The position numbers and the translations under genes are program-made. From NCBI GenBank assembly GCA_034421295.1, contig DAOUKM010000021.1, positions 1 to 64,000 of the forward strand: a stretch of 64,000 bases of DNA. The letters are read 5' to 3'. Below are positions 55,329-64,000 of the stretch, piece by piece. The notes beneath the pieces were generated by a model that worked only from the letters and a program-made list of their open reading frames with translations, was not told the DNA's origin and did not search any database. This DNA comes from CAUZIR01 sp034421295 (GTDB taxonomy: Bacteria > Chloroflexota > Dehalococcoidia > Lucifugimonadales > UBA2962). How positions within the stretch are numbered: position 1 is the stretch's first letter; each line of letters opens with the position of its first letter.

Positions 55329-55352
55329 GCCATTTTGAACATTCAAAATGGC
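55329..55352. repeat. Perfect 11-bp-arm inverted repeat upstream of AlpA-like gene
   Basis: GCCATTTTGAA-CA-TTCAAAATGGC. Lies about 206 bp before the HTH gene start; possible binding site of this regulator or of the integrase. Confidence 0.5.
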
Positions 55353-55558
55353 CTTCAATGCCGGCATTCGGATTGCATGGCTCCTGTTTCAAAGTCACGC
55401 GTATCTGGGAGAGAAAGAAACAACGACATGCACGAGTCAAGGAATCGAGGCAACGGAAACAGACACTGGCGTGAGACGCCGACACCATTGTGGGGTCTCC
55501 CAGCACACCCAGTGGCGCTTCCTAGAAAGCTCCCACGGCGCGGAGAGGAGGATGATAT

Positions 55559-55780
55559 ATGGATAGACTCTTGAGGATCGCCGAAGTTCAGAAGATGACC
55601 GGGCTCAGCCGAGCCAGCGTCTACAGGATGGTTGCAGCCGGATTGCTTCCTCCTCAAGTCAGGTTTTCGGCGAGATGCGTGAGGTGGAGAGAGTCCGAGG
55701 TTCTCACATACATGGAGGGCCTGCCCCGTTCTTCGGAACCTGTCTTGCCTCTTAGCTTCCGTGAGTCTCGCAAACGGTGA
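55559..55780 (+). CDS. AlpA-family / excisionase-like helix-turn-helix protein
   Basis: 73 residues: RLLRIAEVQKMTGLSRASVYRMVAAGLLPPQVRFSARCVRWRESEVLTYM is the MerR-like HTH of AlpA/Xis proteins. Such genes accompany P4-type integrases and regulate excision or integrase expression. The ATG is preceded by GGAGAGGAGG. Confidence 0.85.
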   Translation: MDRLLRIAEVQKMTGLSRASVYRMVAAGLLPPQVRFSARCVRWRESEVLTYMEGLPRSSEPVLPLSFRESRKR

Positions 55781-55930
55781 GGCTTCGCCATGTTCGTATT
55801 TTTCCAAGCACCCTTGGCTGGATGACTCAGTCTTGGACGTTAGTCCCGAAGTCCCCGAGTCCGCTACCCCTTAGTGCATGTTCGCCGCATCCTACGGGAG
55901 ACCTGCCCCCCCCATTTGGGTAGATCGATC

Positions 55931-57169
55931 CTAATTCTCATCCACTAGCAAGGACTGCAGACGTGGATTCACCGTGCTGACCAAAAGGTTGAGGTGATCC
56001 CGCATCCACTCAGCCGCGTCTCTGAAATTCTCGCTTTCTTCCCCCTCCGCCAAAATGGCCAGGTCGATCTGTCGGCGGAAGCCTATTCTGGGACGGCCAG
56101 CTTCGTTCTCCCAATACTCCAGTTCACCCGCCGTTTCTTCCCGCAGTTTGTCTAGGGAGTCAACTATCGACTCAAAGATGCGAACCTCGCGGGGGTAATC
56201 CTTTCGTGCCGTTAAGAAACAGCCAATCTGCCCTGCCTTACGGTGCAAATATCCGTCGAAGCATAGGGCATATCCTCCGAATCCAGAGCCTTGTACTAAG
56301 ATGTAAAGAGTCGAGTCAGTGGTGGCGGCAGGAACCTCCACGCTGGTGTCCGCAAAGGAGAAATCGCTAACCACCGCGCTCCAGAATCGGAGGTTCTGTT
56401 GATCCTGATCCGACAGGGTCTCCTCCTGATCGCGCAAGCTGCCCGCAGCGAATTCACCAACGAGGTCTCCATCAATGACGAAGCGCTGCACGATTTCGGT
56501 GCGAGCCAGTATGCGAGGCTGAACGAAAAGAGCGTTCGCCGAATCCCGATAGAGCGCGGCCTCCACCATGGCAAGGTTGAAGTGCAGGCCGCTGTGGCGC
56601 TGGACGAAATCTACGATGTCTGCCGCATCCTCCCTAATCCCGTCGCCGACGATCAATAGCAGAAATTCGCCTCGCCTCAAGTGGCGTACTACGTTGTCGA
56701 CGAACTCCGCCTCCTCCACTTCGGGGTGGTGCTTCCTCACCGAGTCGTAGAGCACGTTGCCACTCTTTCGGGTGGCCAGAGATACCTGTCTCTGCAAATC
56801 GTCGTATCCCCATCCTGCCAAGTCCTTGGCGTAGTCGAGGATTTGACCAATCACTTCACGCCGGGCCTGTGGATTTCGCCATAGCTTGAATTCGCTCAGC
56901 GTGAGCCGGCCCAGCTGGTTGCAGTAGAGAGCGTCCGCATAGCCTGCTGGAAGGCTCAATTCCTTGCAGATCGGCATGGCCCCGGCATATGCGGGATCGA
57001 TATCAGAGATGGGAAGCGTCTGAGGAAAACTGAACGCAAGGTCCTGAAGCGTCGCTTCGTCAACACCGCCGGATGTCACGTTGGACCCCAGCGGCACGCG
57101 CCTTAGGACTTCTGGTTCGCGATGCGCGTCAGCGTCGACGCGTACTAGGTCTCCATAGGTCTGTCTCAT
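55931..57169 (-). CDS. PD-(D/E)xK nuclease-like hypothetical protein
   Basis: 412 residues. ADALYCNQLGRLTLSEFKLW gives the D...E-x-K core of PD-(D/E)xK enzymes, followed by REVIGQILDYAKDL, typical of DUF91/NucS-related and DUF4268-type proteins. The remainder (LLIVGDGIREDAADIVDFVQ, GFRRQIDLAIL) is unassigned. ATG 57169. Probably a defence nuclease or a decoy-type DNA-binding protein; alone in its operon, on the opposite strand to its neighbours. Confidence 0.65.
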   Translation of the reverse strand: MRQTYGDLVRVDADAHREPEVLRRVPLGSNVTSGGVDEATLQDLAFSFPQTLPISDIDPAYAGAMPICKELSLPAGYADALYCNQLGRLTLSEFKLWRNPQARREVIGQILDYAKDLAGWGYDDLQRQVSLATRKSGNVLYDSVRKHHPEVEEAEFVDNVVRHLRRGEFLLLIVGDGIREDAADIVDFVQRHSGLHFNLAMVEAALYRDSANALFVQPRILARTEIVQRFVIDGDLVGEFAAGSLRDQEETLSDQDQQNLRFWSAVVSDFSFADTSVEVPAATTDSTLYILVQGSGFGGYALCFDGYLHRKAGQIGCFLTARKDYPREVRIFESIVDSLDKLREETAGELEYWENEAGRPRIGFRRQIDLAILAEGEESENFRDAAEWMRDHLNLLVSTVNPRLQSLLVDEN

Positions 57170-57446
57170 TCGATTCCCTATTCAAGAGTCAATTGCACGG
57201 CTGCAGGATACAGGGCTTCTTTGGAAGGCTTGAGGCTGAGGTGAATTGGTTTGCTTGCGGAGGTGTCCCTAGTGACATCAAATGACTCCGGGCTACCCCT
57301 GTCGCTAATCTCATCCTAATGCCTACAGTTTTTTTAGAATGCGGGGATGCCCTACATGGTCAAGCCTCCTCTACACTTCCCACTTATTCGACGCATCGAT
57401 CACATCGCGCAGAGTACGGACGGGATATCCGTTTCGGCGCAAGGGG

Positions 57447-58475
57447 ATGACCATGGAGTCGTTTGATAAGTGCATGCAGGACCACCAGGTCAGGTGGCGC
57501 AAAGCTAATGTGAGCGACTCGCGGTGCGGCCGATGGCGAGGTTGTGAGTATCCGTGGATACTGCCCGAAGGCCTGTGGGAAGAAGGGCTGTGGCCGGGCA
57601 TACGCACGGGGTCTGGGAACTCGCTGCCAGCATATCTCGAGAGAACCGGCGTGCAGAAACATGAGGGCGTGCACAATCTCAAGAGTTCGTGGGTTCAATG
57701 CGCCAACCTGTACTTTCCGTTTCGTGAGTCAGTCGAGAGTAGGGCGTTGTTCGCATCGTTCCTCAAGAGTCATGCCCATGCCGAGATCAACTCAGTGGGA
57801 GCAATTGAGCTGGAGTATGCGGAAGGCGTGGATTCTCCGCTACATCCGCGGCGCCTGCTTGGTGAGGTCGGAGGTAAGAGGGGCGCCAACCAGACCTCGC
57901 CTGACCTCGGTCTGTTGGTGAACGGGGGCCGTGGTTTGGTACTGGTGGAGAACAAGCTCACAGAGCACAGCTTTTATGAATGCTCTGCGTGGCGGCATAA
58001 GGGTAGTTCCAGAAGATCCGCCAATCCTGACCCAAGCCGCTGCAAGCAACCCGCAAATGTTGTGAAGGACTATGACAATCAATGCCATCAGGCGGATTGG
58101 GGCCGGAAATACTGGGACCATCTCGCGCCGATCATTGACCAAGACTACCTTGCTGATCTCCTTAGCTGCCCGGCAATGACGGACGGCTATCAGTTGCTCC
58201 GTCAGCATGCCCTCGCCGAAGGAATCGCACGGTCGGAACGCTACGACCTCGTCGTGTCGGCTATCGCGGTGGACGAACGCAACGAACGGCTGGATGCCTG
58301 CCTCGCCGGGAGCGGGATCGATGGATTGAGGCAGTGGGGACGGCTTTTCAAGGGCCGGGCGCAGTTTGCCATGTTCACCCATCAGGAATGGGTCGGATGG
58401 GTTCAAGGGCATGATACCGAAGGGGCGTGGAGCGATTGGCTGAGCTATGTACGCGCTCGCTATTGCCTGGGATAG
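57447..58475 (+). CDS. PD-(D/E)xK restriction-like protein, PGN_0703-like
   Basis: 342 residues from ATG 57447. SPDLGLLVNGGRGLVLVENKLTE gives D...E-x-K with a following FYECSAW and DPSRCKQP; these cysteines after the active site resemble those of PGN_0703-type putative restriction endonucleases. N-terminal CMQDHQVRWRKANVSD precedes. It is followed after 118 bp by the glycosylase-fold gene on the same strand. Confidence 0.65.
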   Translation: MTMESFDKCMQDHQVRWRKANVSDSRCGRWRGCEYPWILPEGLWEEGLWPGIRTGSGNSLPAYLERTGVQKHEGVHNLKSSWVQCANLYFPFRESVESRALFASFLKSHAHAEINSVGAIELEYAEGVDSPLHPRRLLGEVGGKRGANQTSPDLGLLVNGGRGLVLVENKLTEHSFYECSAWRHKGSSRRSANPDPSRCKQPANVVKDYDNQCHQADWGRKYWDHLAPIIDQDYLADLLSCPAMTDGYQLLRQHALAEGIARSERYDLVVSAIAVDERNERLDACLAGSGIDGLRQWGRLFKGRAQFAMFTHQEWVGWVQGHDTEGAWSDWLSYVRARYCLG

Positions 58476-58593
58476 TAGCCTTCGCTTGGTAACCCGCCCG
58501 TGATTGGGGAGGTCCAAGAAGAACAGGTCCGATGCTGCGATGCTGCCTAGTAGGTTCCATGGGAATGTGTCTAGACTGGATAGGAGTAGCTGA

Positions 58594-59349
58594 ATGCCGT
58601 TTAACAAGGCCGAATACCACAACTTGGAGCGCCGATTTGAGGCGCAGGTCGATAAGGACAGGGCCCATACCATCGAGCGGGCCATGCAGGGCGGGGGCGT
58701 CTATTTGCCTTGTGTGGAGCCGGAATCCTGGGTGGACTATGTCATCGTCGGAATGGAGCCCAGCTTTGGATGGGCCAAAAGCGTCGAAGACGCGAAGAAG
58801 AAGATACAAAAGGGCTTTCGGAACTTTGCCCACTCCGGCAGGAAACTGTCCGGGAAGGAAAGCGACACGCTGTCGCTCCTCATACTCTCTATGGACCGGT
58901 ACCTCCTCCAGCCCGGACTGACGTGCCACATGACTGATGTGTCGAAGGGGGCGATGCCGGTGACGGTGGCGGCCCTTGACCGTGACCGCCGTTACGAGGA
59001 ATGGTATCCCCTCTTGCTGGAGGAGATTGCAATTGTGGGAAAACCCGGCGCTCCGGTAATCGCCATCGGCAAGAAGGTGGAGGCATTTCTCCGTAGGCAT
59101 GGCCTGCAACGTGGGACCGGAAGACCTCTCTACGCTATACCTCACTATTCCATGCAAGCGTCCGCGTCCTGGAAGAGGGTAGCCGAGAGACACTCAGAGG
59201 AATTTGAGGCGTTTAATACTGCGGAATTTGAGGAAGGCGGCCGCTGGGCAGCAAGCTTGTCCCGTGCTAAGAGGTCGCTAGTTTTCGCCTACAAGCGGCA
59301 ATTCCAGACGATCGCACAGCGACAGGCCGCGCCCACCGCATACCCTTGA
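58594..59349 (+). CDS. Uracil-DNA-glycosylase-superfamily-like protein
   Basis: 251 residues. VDYVIVGMEPSFGW (residues 47-60) sits where UDG enzymes have their G-x-x-P motif; LLLEEIAIVGKPGAPVIAIGKKVEAFL (140-166) matches the helix-strand of the family; AIPHYSMQ (His184) corresponds to the HPS motif. Catalytic Asp/Asn residues cannot be assigned with certainty, so the substrate base is unknown. ATG with AGGAG 9 bp upstream. Last gene of the island, paired with the PD-(D/E)xK gene. Confidence 0.6.
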   Translation: MPFNKAEYHNLERRFEAQVDKDRAHTIERAMQGGGVYLPCVEPESWVDYVIVGMEPSFGWAKSVEDAKKKIQKGFRNFAHSGRKLSGKESDTLSLLILSMDRYLLQPGLTCHMTDVSKGAMPVTVAALDRDRRYEEWYPLLLEEIAIVGKPGAPVIAIGKKVEAFLRRHGLQRGTGRPLYAIPHYSMQASASWKRVAERHSEEFEAFNTAEFEEGGRWAASLSRAKRSLVFAYKRQFQTIAQRQAAPTAYP

Positions 59350-59674
59350 GCGCAGAGACCCTTAGGTGCTGGACCAATCTCGCGACCTTATTACGGTGGG
59401 GCGCTGATATTCGACATTCGCAACCATGAAACTAGAACTGGCAGATTGCTCCTGCCGAAAAGTCGGGATAGTTCATCCAAAGCACTAGAATCGGCGGGGC
59501 CGTCGTCCCCGCTCGGTCTGACTAGACCGGAGCGCAACACTTACGCGGCGTCCGTAAGTTACAAATTGGGTTGCGAACCCTATTGAAGAGAACCTCGCGC
59601 AGCAGTCTATACAGCGCTAAACTTGCCGCAGCATGGGAGCCTCCGTGGCCCCCTATCTGCGGCTGCCGACCAGT
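59350..59674. other. Island right end, non-coding
   Basis: No gene. Contains dyads ACTTACG-N7-CGTAAGT (59539-59559) and GGGTT-GCG-AACCC (59569-59581), which could be integrase arm sites, and the right boundary repeat. Confidence 0.5.
59635..59656 (+). other. Right attachment-site-like repeat
   Basis: GGGAGCCTCCGTGGCCCCCT, near-copy of the left boundary repeat at 33636. It is the inner part of a hairpin with outer arms GCCGCAG/CTGCGGC (59625-59631, 59657-59663) just after the sufT stop, so it may have been the sufT terminator. Confidence 0.55.
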
Positions 59675-59989
59675 TCAGTCCAGCCCCAGTTCCATCTTGC
59701 CCTCGTCGGAGATCATATCCGGGGTCCAAGGGGGATCGTAGACCAGTTCGACGTTGACATCATCGACGCCCTCTATCTCGGCCACCCGCCATTCGGCCTG
59801 CTGGGCGATGTAGGGGCCCATTCCGCACCCTGCGAATGTCAGCGTCATCTTGATGTCGATGTCGCCGCCTTCGACCTGACAATCGTAGATCAAGCCCAGA
59901 TCGACGACGTTGATCGGGATCTCCGGATCGTAGACGTCTCTAAGGGCCTCGATCACCTCTTCCTTGGTTATGGTTGCCGTGCTCGACAT
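59675..59989 (-). CDS. sufT: DUF59/MIP18 family iron-sulfur assembly factor (SufT-like)
   Basis: 104 residues, single MIP18 domain: VIEALRDVYDPEIPINVVDLGLIYDCQVE, LTFAGCGMGPYIAQQ (with the conserved Cys), VDDVNVELVYDPPWTPDMIS. Helps maturation of iron-sulfur proteins. Its usual partner, an Mrp-type ATPase, lies beyond the island. ATG 59989. Confidence 0.88.
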   Translation of the reverse strand: MSSTATITKEEVIEALRDVYDPEIPINVVDLGLIYDCQVEGGDIDIKMTLTFAGCGMGPYIAQQAEWRVAEIEGVDDVNVELVYDPPWTPDMISDEGKMELGLD

Positions 59990-60090
59990 CTGTGCTCCTT
60001 ACCAGGCAGGTGGGTCGTCCTGTCCGTCTCGATCTTGCTCGCGTCCGGACGTGTCCGCCTAGGGATGTATGGGCCCTAAGATAGAAAATC

Positions 60091-60120
60091 ATTCTAGGGT
60101 CGCCGGAAAACGGGTGTCAA
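60091..60120 (-). promoter_or_regulatory. Promoter for sufT
   Basis: Minus strand TTGACA (60120-60115), 18-bp spacer, TAGAAT (60096-60091), about 100 bp before the sufT ATG. Confidence 0.6.
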
Positions 60121-60288
60121 TCTGAACGCGGCTGCCGATGGTGCCATCTGGTGCCCTTCCGGGCCCCGACGTCTGTCCCGGATGGATCTTTTCCTTCCGG
60201 CCCATGCAGCATGGCGACCGACGAGTGGGCCGGCCGCAATAGCGGCATCGGGCCTGACGATGGGGGCCCTCATACGGTCACACCGCGT

Positions 60289-61227
60289 CTACTCATTCAG
60301 GTACCTGACTCCCGTGAGCGTCTCGGATGCCTGCCAGAGACTCCGCGCGGCCTGCCTATCGTGGGAAGCGGGCGTCGAGCCGACCACGACCGGGAATCCA
60401 CGCTGACCCATCAGCCCATCAGGCCCAAAGTACTGTCCACTCCGGGCGGCGGGATCGACCGATGCGCGCAGGATGGGCAGGGCTCCCATCCCCGGGTCCT
60501 GCAGCAGGCTGTGAACCAGCGGGCGAAAGGGCCTCAGCCACCGGCGCCTGAAGAAATGGGCGCCGAGATTCGTCGCCACGCTCCCCGGGTGCGCCGCAAG
60601 GGCCAGGGCATCGATCCCGGCGTGCTCAAAGCGACGCCCCAGTTCATATGTAAACAGCAGGTTCGCCAGCTTTGAACGAAAGTACGCCCCCCAAGCCGAG
60701 TATCCACCCTTCTCGTAGAGCAGGTTGTCAAAGTCGATTCGTCCCATGCGATGGGCGCCGCTACTGACCGTAACGACACGCGCGCCGGGCGTGCTGGCCA
60801 GGGAATCGAGCAGTCTTCCGGTCAGGGCGAAATGTCCAAGATGGTTTGTGCCCATCTGGGTCTCGAAGCCATCTGCGGTCCGCGAGTACGGCACCGCCAT
60901 GATCCCGGCGTTGTTAACGAGCACGTCCAGGCGTGAGTGGCATTCGCCGAATTCGCGGGCGAACCGCTCGATCGACTGAAGGCTGCCAAGATCGAGCGTG
61001 ATCAGGCGGACTCTGGCCCCCGGATGCTCCGATGTGATCTTGAGTAGTGCGCTCCTCCCACGATGTTCGGACCGACACGCCAGGATCGTGTCCGCGCCGT
61101 TCATGGAGAATCGCCGTGCAGCCTCCAGCCCGATCCCGCTGTTTGCACCGGTCACCACTACGATCCTGCCCGACAGATCCGGCATCCGGCCGATCGTCCA
61201 CCGTCCTCGCCCCATGCCGGTCAGCAT
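60289..61227 (-). CDS. Short-chain dehydrogenase/reductase, retinol-dehydrogenase-like
   Basis: 312 residues. NAD(P) motif VTGANSGIG near residue 25, NNAGIM, active-site VVTVSSGAH and YFRSK. Resembles SDRs annotated as retinol dehydrogenases or WW-domain oxidoreductase-like; the C-terminal tail is longer than classic SDR. ATG 61227 has GGGAGGAG just upstream; ATG 61185 is an alternative nearer the fold. Substrate unknown. Confidence 0.88.
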   Translation of the reverse strand: MLTGMGRGRWTIGRMPDLSGRIVVVTGANSGIGLEAARRFSMNGADTILACRSEHRGRSALLKITSEHPGARVRLITLDLGSLQSIERFAREFGECHSRLDVLVNNAGIMAVPYSRTADGFETQMGTNHLGHFALTGRLLDSLASTPGARVVTVSSGAHRMGRIDFDNLLYEKGGYSAWGAYFRSKLANLLFTYELGRRFEHAGIDALALAAHPGSVATNLGAHFFRRRWLRPFRPLVHSLLQDPGMGALPILRASVDPAARSGQYFGPDGLMGQRGFPVVVGSTPASHDRQAARSLWQASETLTGVRYLNE

Positions 61228-61471
61228 CGCTCCTCCCGGCGTGACGACGACCCTGGCGCCGAAATTCCAGGCCAGACCCGCGTCCTGGTCGCCGTACGGC
61301 GGGACGCAGGAGGGACGCAGCCCACGATCGAGGCGGCTCTCAGACCTGTGCCCCGGTCAAGCTGCCGGCCGAATCAGACAAGTCGGCGTGCAGGTCAGCG
61401 GCCCTGGGTACCCATCCATCATGCGGTGCCGACTCGGGCGGCCACGGTGATGCGGCCATAGTCCGTGGCCA

Positions 61472-63451
61472 CTAGCCGTCGACCATGACCTTGCGCAGGT
61501 CGATGACCTGATCCCTGAGCAGCGCGGCCCTCTCGAACTCGAGGTTCTTTGCCGCCTTCTTCATCTCGGATTCCAGATCCTTGATGAGCCGCAGGATGTC
61601 GGCCTTGGGAAGGTCTGCGCCGGTGACCTCGGGCGCTCGGGTCTCCGCGACCTCCCTGACCCTCTCGGTGATATCCCTGACAGCCTTGCGTATGCCTTGA
61701 GGGGTAATGCCGTGCTCCCTGTTATAGGCCTCCTGGGTCACCCGCCTGCGCTCGGTCTCGTCAATCGCCCGTTTCATCGAGTCGGTAACCGTGTCCGCGT
61801 ACATGATGACGCGCCCATCGACGTGGCGGGCGGCCCTTCCAATCGTCTGCACCAGCGAGGTTTGAGATCGAAGATAGCCTTCCTTGTCCGCGTCCAGGAT
61901 CGCAACGAGGCTGACCTCGGGGAGATCGAGGCCCTCCCTGAGCAGGTTTATGCCCACAATCACGTCGTAGATGCCCAGCCTCAGGTCACGCAGAATCTCG
62001 CTCCGCTCCAGGGTGTCGATCTCCGAGTGCATGTGATGAGTTCTGATGCCCACCTCCCGCAGGTAGTCGGCCAGCTCTTCGGACATGCGCTTGGTGAGGG
62101 TGGTCACAAGGCATCTTTCCCCCCTGTCCACCCGCGCATGTATCTGCTGTAGGAGATCGTCTATCTGTCCCTTGGTGGGCTTGACCTCGATCACCGGATC
62201 CGTAAGGCCGGTCGGCCTTATGACCTGCTCGACTATCCGCTGGCTGTGTTCGTATTCATACGGCCCCGGGGTCGCCGAGACGTAGATGCTCTGGTTTACC
62301 CGCTCTTCGAACTCCCCGAAGTTGAGGGGGCGATTGTCCAGCGCCGACGGCAACCTGAATCCGTACTCGACCAGCACCTCCTTGCGGGAACGGTCGCCGC
62401 CGTACATCGCCCTGACCTGAGGAAGGGTCATGTGAGACTCGTCGACGAATATCAGAAAGTCGTCGGGGAAGTAATCGAGGAGCGTGTACGGGGTGCTGCC
62501 GGGGGCCCTTGCCGCCAGGTGACGGGAGTAGTTCTCGACCCCGGCGCAGTAGCCGGTCTCCCTCAGCATCTCCATGTCGTACTTGGTCCTGGACTCCAGT
62601 CGCTGCGCCTCAAGGAGCTTTCCGCCGGCCTTCAGGATTGAGAGCTGCTCCTCCAATTCGGCTTCGACACCTTCGATGGCGGCAATGAGCCTGTCGTGCG
62701 AGGTCACAAAGTGCTTGGCCGGGTAGATCTCTATGTCTTCGCGGTCATCAAGCACTTCACCGGTCAATGGGTCGAGCTGGACGATGCGATCGACCTCGTC
62801 TCCCCAGAACTCTATGCGCACGCCGACTCCCTCCTCGTAGGCGGGCAGAAGCTCCAGGGTGTCGCCGCGAACGCGAAACTTGCCTCGACCAAGGTCGAAG
62901 TCGTTGCGCTCGTACTGCATATCGACCAGCTGGCGGATGAGTTTGCCCCGATTCCTCGCCTCTCCCTTTCGGACGTAGGCAACGAAGCTCTGGTACTCCT
63001 CCGGAGATCCCAGTCCGAAGATGCACGAGACTGAGGCGACTATCAGCACGTCCCGCCTGGTCAGCAGGGCCCGGGTCGCCGCGTGGCGCAGCTTGTCGAG
63101 CTGCTCATTGATATCGGCGTCCTTCTCGATATAGGTGTCGGTGCGAGGCAGGTATGCCTCGGGCTGGTAGTAGTCGTAGTAGCTGACGAAGTACTCGACC
63201 GCGTTGTTGGGGAAGAACTCCCGAAACTCGATGGCAAGCTGGGCGGCCAGCGTCTTGTTGTGCGCCAGGACCAGGGTGGGCCTCTGGACCCTCTCGACGA
63301 CGTTGGCCATCGTGAAGGTCTTGCCGCTGCCCGTCACCCCGAGCAGGGTCTGCTGGCGCAGCGCCTTGTCAATGCCCTCGGCCAGGGCGTCGATCGCCTG
63401 CGGCTGATCACCCGTTGGGCGCAGGTCAGAAATGATCTCAAAGCGGGACAT
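61472..63451 (-). CDS. uvrB: Excinuclease ABC subunit B
   Basis: 659 residues. Helicase-like damage-verification protein of nucleotide excision repair. Walker A GVTGSGKTFTMAN, the beta-hairpin YYDYYQPEAYLPRTDTYIEKD, DESH motif, motif VI QTIGRAARH and a C-terminal UvrC-binding UVR domain. ATG 63451 is chosen as the conserved N-terminus (MSRFEIISDLRPTGDQP). A TACAAT box ends only 9 bp upstream, suggesting a leaderless message. Confidence 0.96.
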   Translation of the reverse strand: MSRFEIISDLRPTGDQPQAIDALAEGIDKALRQQTLLGVTGSGKTFTMANVVERVQRPTLVLAHNKTLAAQLAIEFREFFPNNAVEYFVSYYDYYQPEAYLPRTDTYIEKDADINEQLDKLRHAATRALLTRRDVLIVASVSCIFGLGSPEEYQSFVAYVRKGEARNRGKLIRQLVDMQYERNDFDLGRGKFRVRGDTLELLPAYEEGVGVRIEFWGDEVDRIVQLDPLTGEVLDDREDIEIYPAKHFVTSHDRLIAAIEGVEAELEEQLSILKAGGKLLEAQRLESRTKYDMEMLRETGYCAGVENYSRHLAARAPGSTPYTLLDYFPDDFLIFVDESHMTLPQVRAMYGGDRSRKEVLVEYGFRLPSALDNRPLNFGEFEERVNQSIYVSATPGPYEYEHSQRIVEQVIRPTGLTDPVIEVKPTKGQIDDLLQQIHARVDRGERCLVTTLTKRMSEELADYLREVGIRTHHMHSEIDTLERSEILRDLRLGIYDVIVGINLLREGLDLPEVSLVAILDADKEGYLRSQTSLVQTIGRAARHVDGRVIMYADTVTDSMKRAIDETERRRVTQEAYNREHGITPQGIRKAVRDITERVREVAETRAPEVTGADLPKADILRLIKDLESEMKKAAKNLEFERAALLRDQVIDLRKVMVDG

Positions 63452-63460
63452 TTCAGCTTG

Positions 63461-63466
63461 ATTGTA
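63461..63466 (-). promoter_or_regulatory. -10 box of uvrB
   Basis: TACAAT on the minus strand, 9 bp before the ATG. The -35 region is weak; no LexA-type site is obvious. Confidence 0.45.
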
Positions 63467-63627
63467 CAGGCGTACCATCGCGGCGCCCCGCCGCGGGGCG
63501 ATTCCGGGCAGGCAGCTCATCGAGCCGGGGTGGACGCCCCGGTCGAAACGGGGGGATGTTCGGTGTCTGTACCGGGGGAGCCGGATGCGACATCACGCAA
63601 ATCGTCCCGGTAGCCGGGACGGCGGCG

Positions 63628-64000
63628 CTAGCCTCCTGAGAGTCGCTCGAGCGCTGCGCGAACGCGCTCCTCCACCGCAAGGTCCGGGTCGTGGGGCAGA
63701 GAGGAGATCGCCTCCCTCGCCTCGGCAAGCGAGTAGCCCAGGGAGGTCAGCGCCTCGATCACCTCAGGTGACCCGTCGGCGGCCGCTGCCACCTCCCATT
63801 CGTGGCCCAGCTGGCCCTTGAGCTCCAGAATGATCCTCCCGGCCGTCTTCTTGCCCACGCCCGGGACCCGGCTGAATGCCGCGGTATCCTCGGTAGCGAC
63901 GGCCGACGCCAGGTCCTGGGATGTGAACATCGACAGTACGCTGAGGGCCAGCCGGGGCCCGACGCCGGTTATTCCCAGGAGGGATTCAAAGCTGATCCTG
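63628..64000 (-). CDS. ruvA: Holliday junction helicase subunit RuvA, 5' end outside window
   Basis: The last about 123 residues: helix-hairpin-helix FESLLGITGVGPRLALSVLS and VPGVGKKTAGRIILEL, then the C-terminal RuvB-contacting domain (EALTSLGYSLAEAREAI). The frame runs to the window edge. Binds Holliday junctions with RuvB for branch migration. Confidence 0.93.
   Translation of the reverse strand, partial: RISFESLLGITGVGPRLALSVLSMFTSQDLASAVATEDTAAFSRVPGVGKKTAGRIILELKGQLGHEWEVAAAADGSPEVIEALTSLGYSLAEAREAISSLPHDPDLAVEERVRAALERLSGG

Larger units (their letters stand above)
33640..59647 (+). mobile_element. 26-kb integrase-borne defence island between mrp and sufT
   Basis: Bounded by imperfect direct repeats and by core genes that are usual neighbours. 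The tyrosine integrase is at the left end and an AlpA-like HTH gene near the right end. Contents are toxin-antitoxin, restriction-modification, Kiwa, McrBC, nuclease and glycosylase genes plus remnants. Base composition varies from gene to gene (kwaB is AT-rich, the 52-55 kb stretch GC-rich), indicating assembly from several sources. Confidence 0.75.

Overview
The window is a GC-rich bacterial chromosome segment. Gene content suggests an uncultured Chloroflexota, probably a SAR202- or Dehalococcoidia-like lineage (inference): CoxG/CoxM/CoxS proteins, CaiB CoA transferases, crotonases, CocE/NonD hydrolases, frequent GTG/TTG starts, several near-leaderless genes and tight overlapping operons. 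No rRNA, tRNA or CRISPR array was found.

Core chromosome, left part (1-33.6 kb). A partial threonine synthase diverges from a threonine-aldolase-like lyase and a GMC oxidoreductase. A tightly overlapping plus-strand operon follows: lspA, an RluA/RluD-type pseudouridine synthase, gltX, purQ, two half-size EamA transporters and purL, then an FmdB-like protein and dtd. On the minus strand, miaB-nadA-nadC and a TolB-like propeller gene share a promoter that carries a perfect 16-bp palindrome. Next come a crotonase-CaiB-moaD-moaE operon, an acyl/acetyl-CoA synthetase, an IMPase-like protein with an altered metal site, a CocE hydrolase, coxM, coxS and coxG (no coxL), a crotonase with an apparent CTG start, an alpha/beta-hydrolase-fold protein lacking the serine nucleophile, an NMT1/SsuA-type ABC transporter with an HxlR regulator, and an Mrp-like ATPase.

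Genomic island (about 33.64-59.65 kb). A 26-kb island with lower and patchy GC sits between mrp and sufT, a pair often adjacent in other genomes. It starts with a tyrosine integrase and is bounded by imperfect direct repeats that overlap hairpins. It is a defence island: DUF433/DUF5615 toxin-antitoxin pair, single-chain Type IIG/ISP-like restriction-methylase, AlbA_2 remnant, Kiwa (kwaA-kwaB), McrBC, a cassette of EEP nuclease, DUF6884 and HhH-GPD glycosylase-like protein, two PD-(D/E)xK proteins, and a UDG-fold-like protein beside one of them. It also has an unusually long gene-poor stretch (52.1-55.5 kb) and three about 220-bp copies of an unidentified element built from paired hairpins whose arms covary. 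These, and the two glycosylase-plus-nuclease cassettes, are the best candidates for undescribed biology here.

Core chromosome, right part (59.7-64 kb): sufT, a short-chain dehydrogenase, uvrB and the 3' part of ruvA, all on the minus strand.
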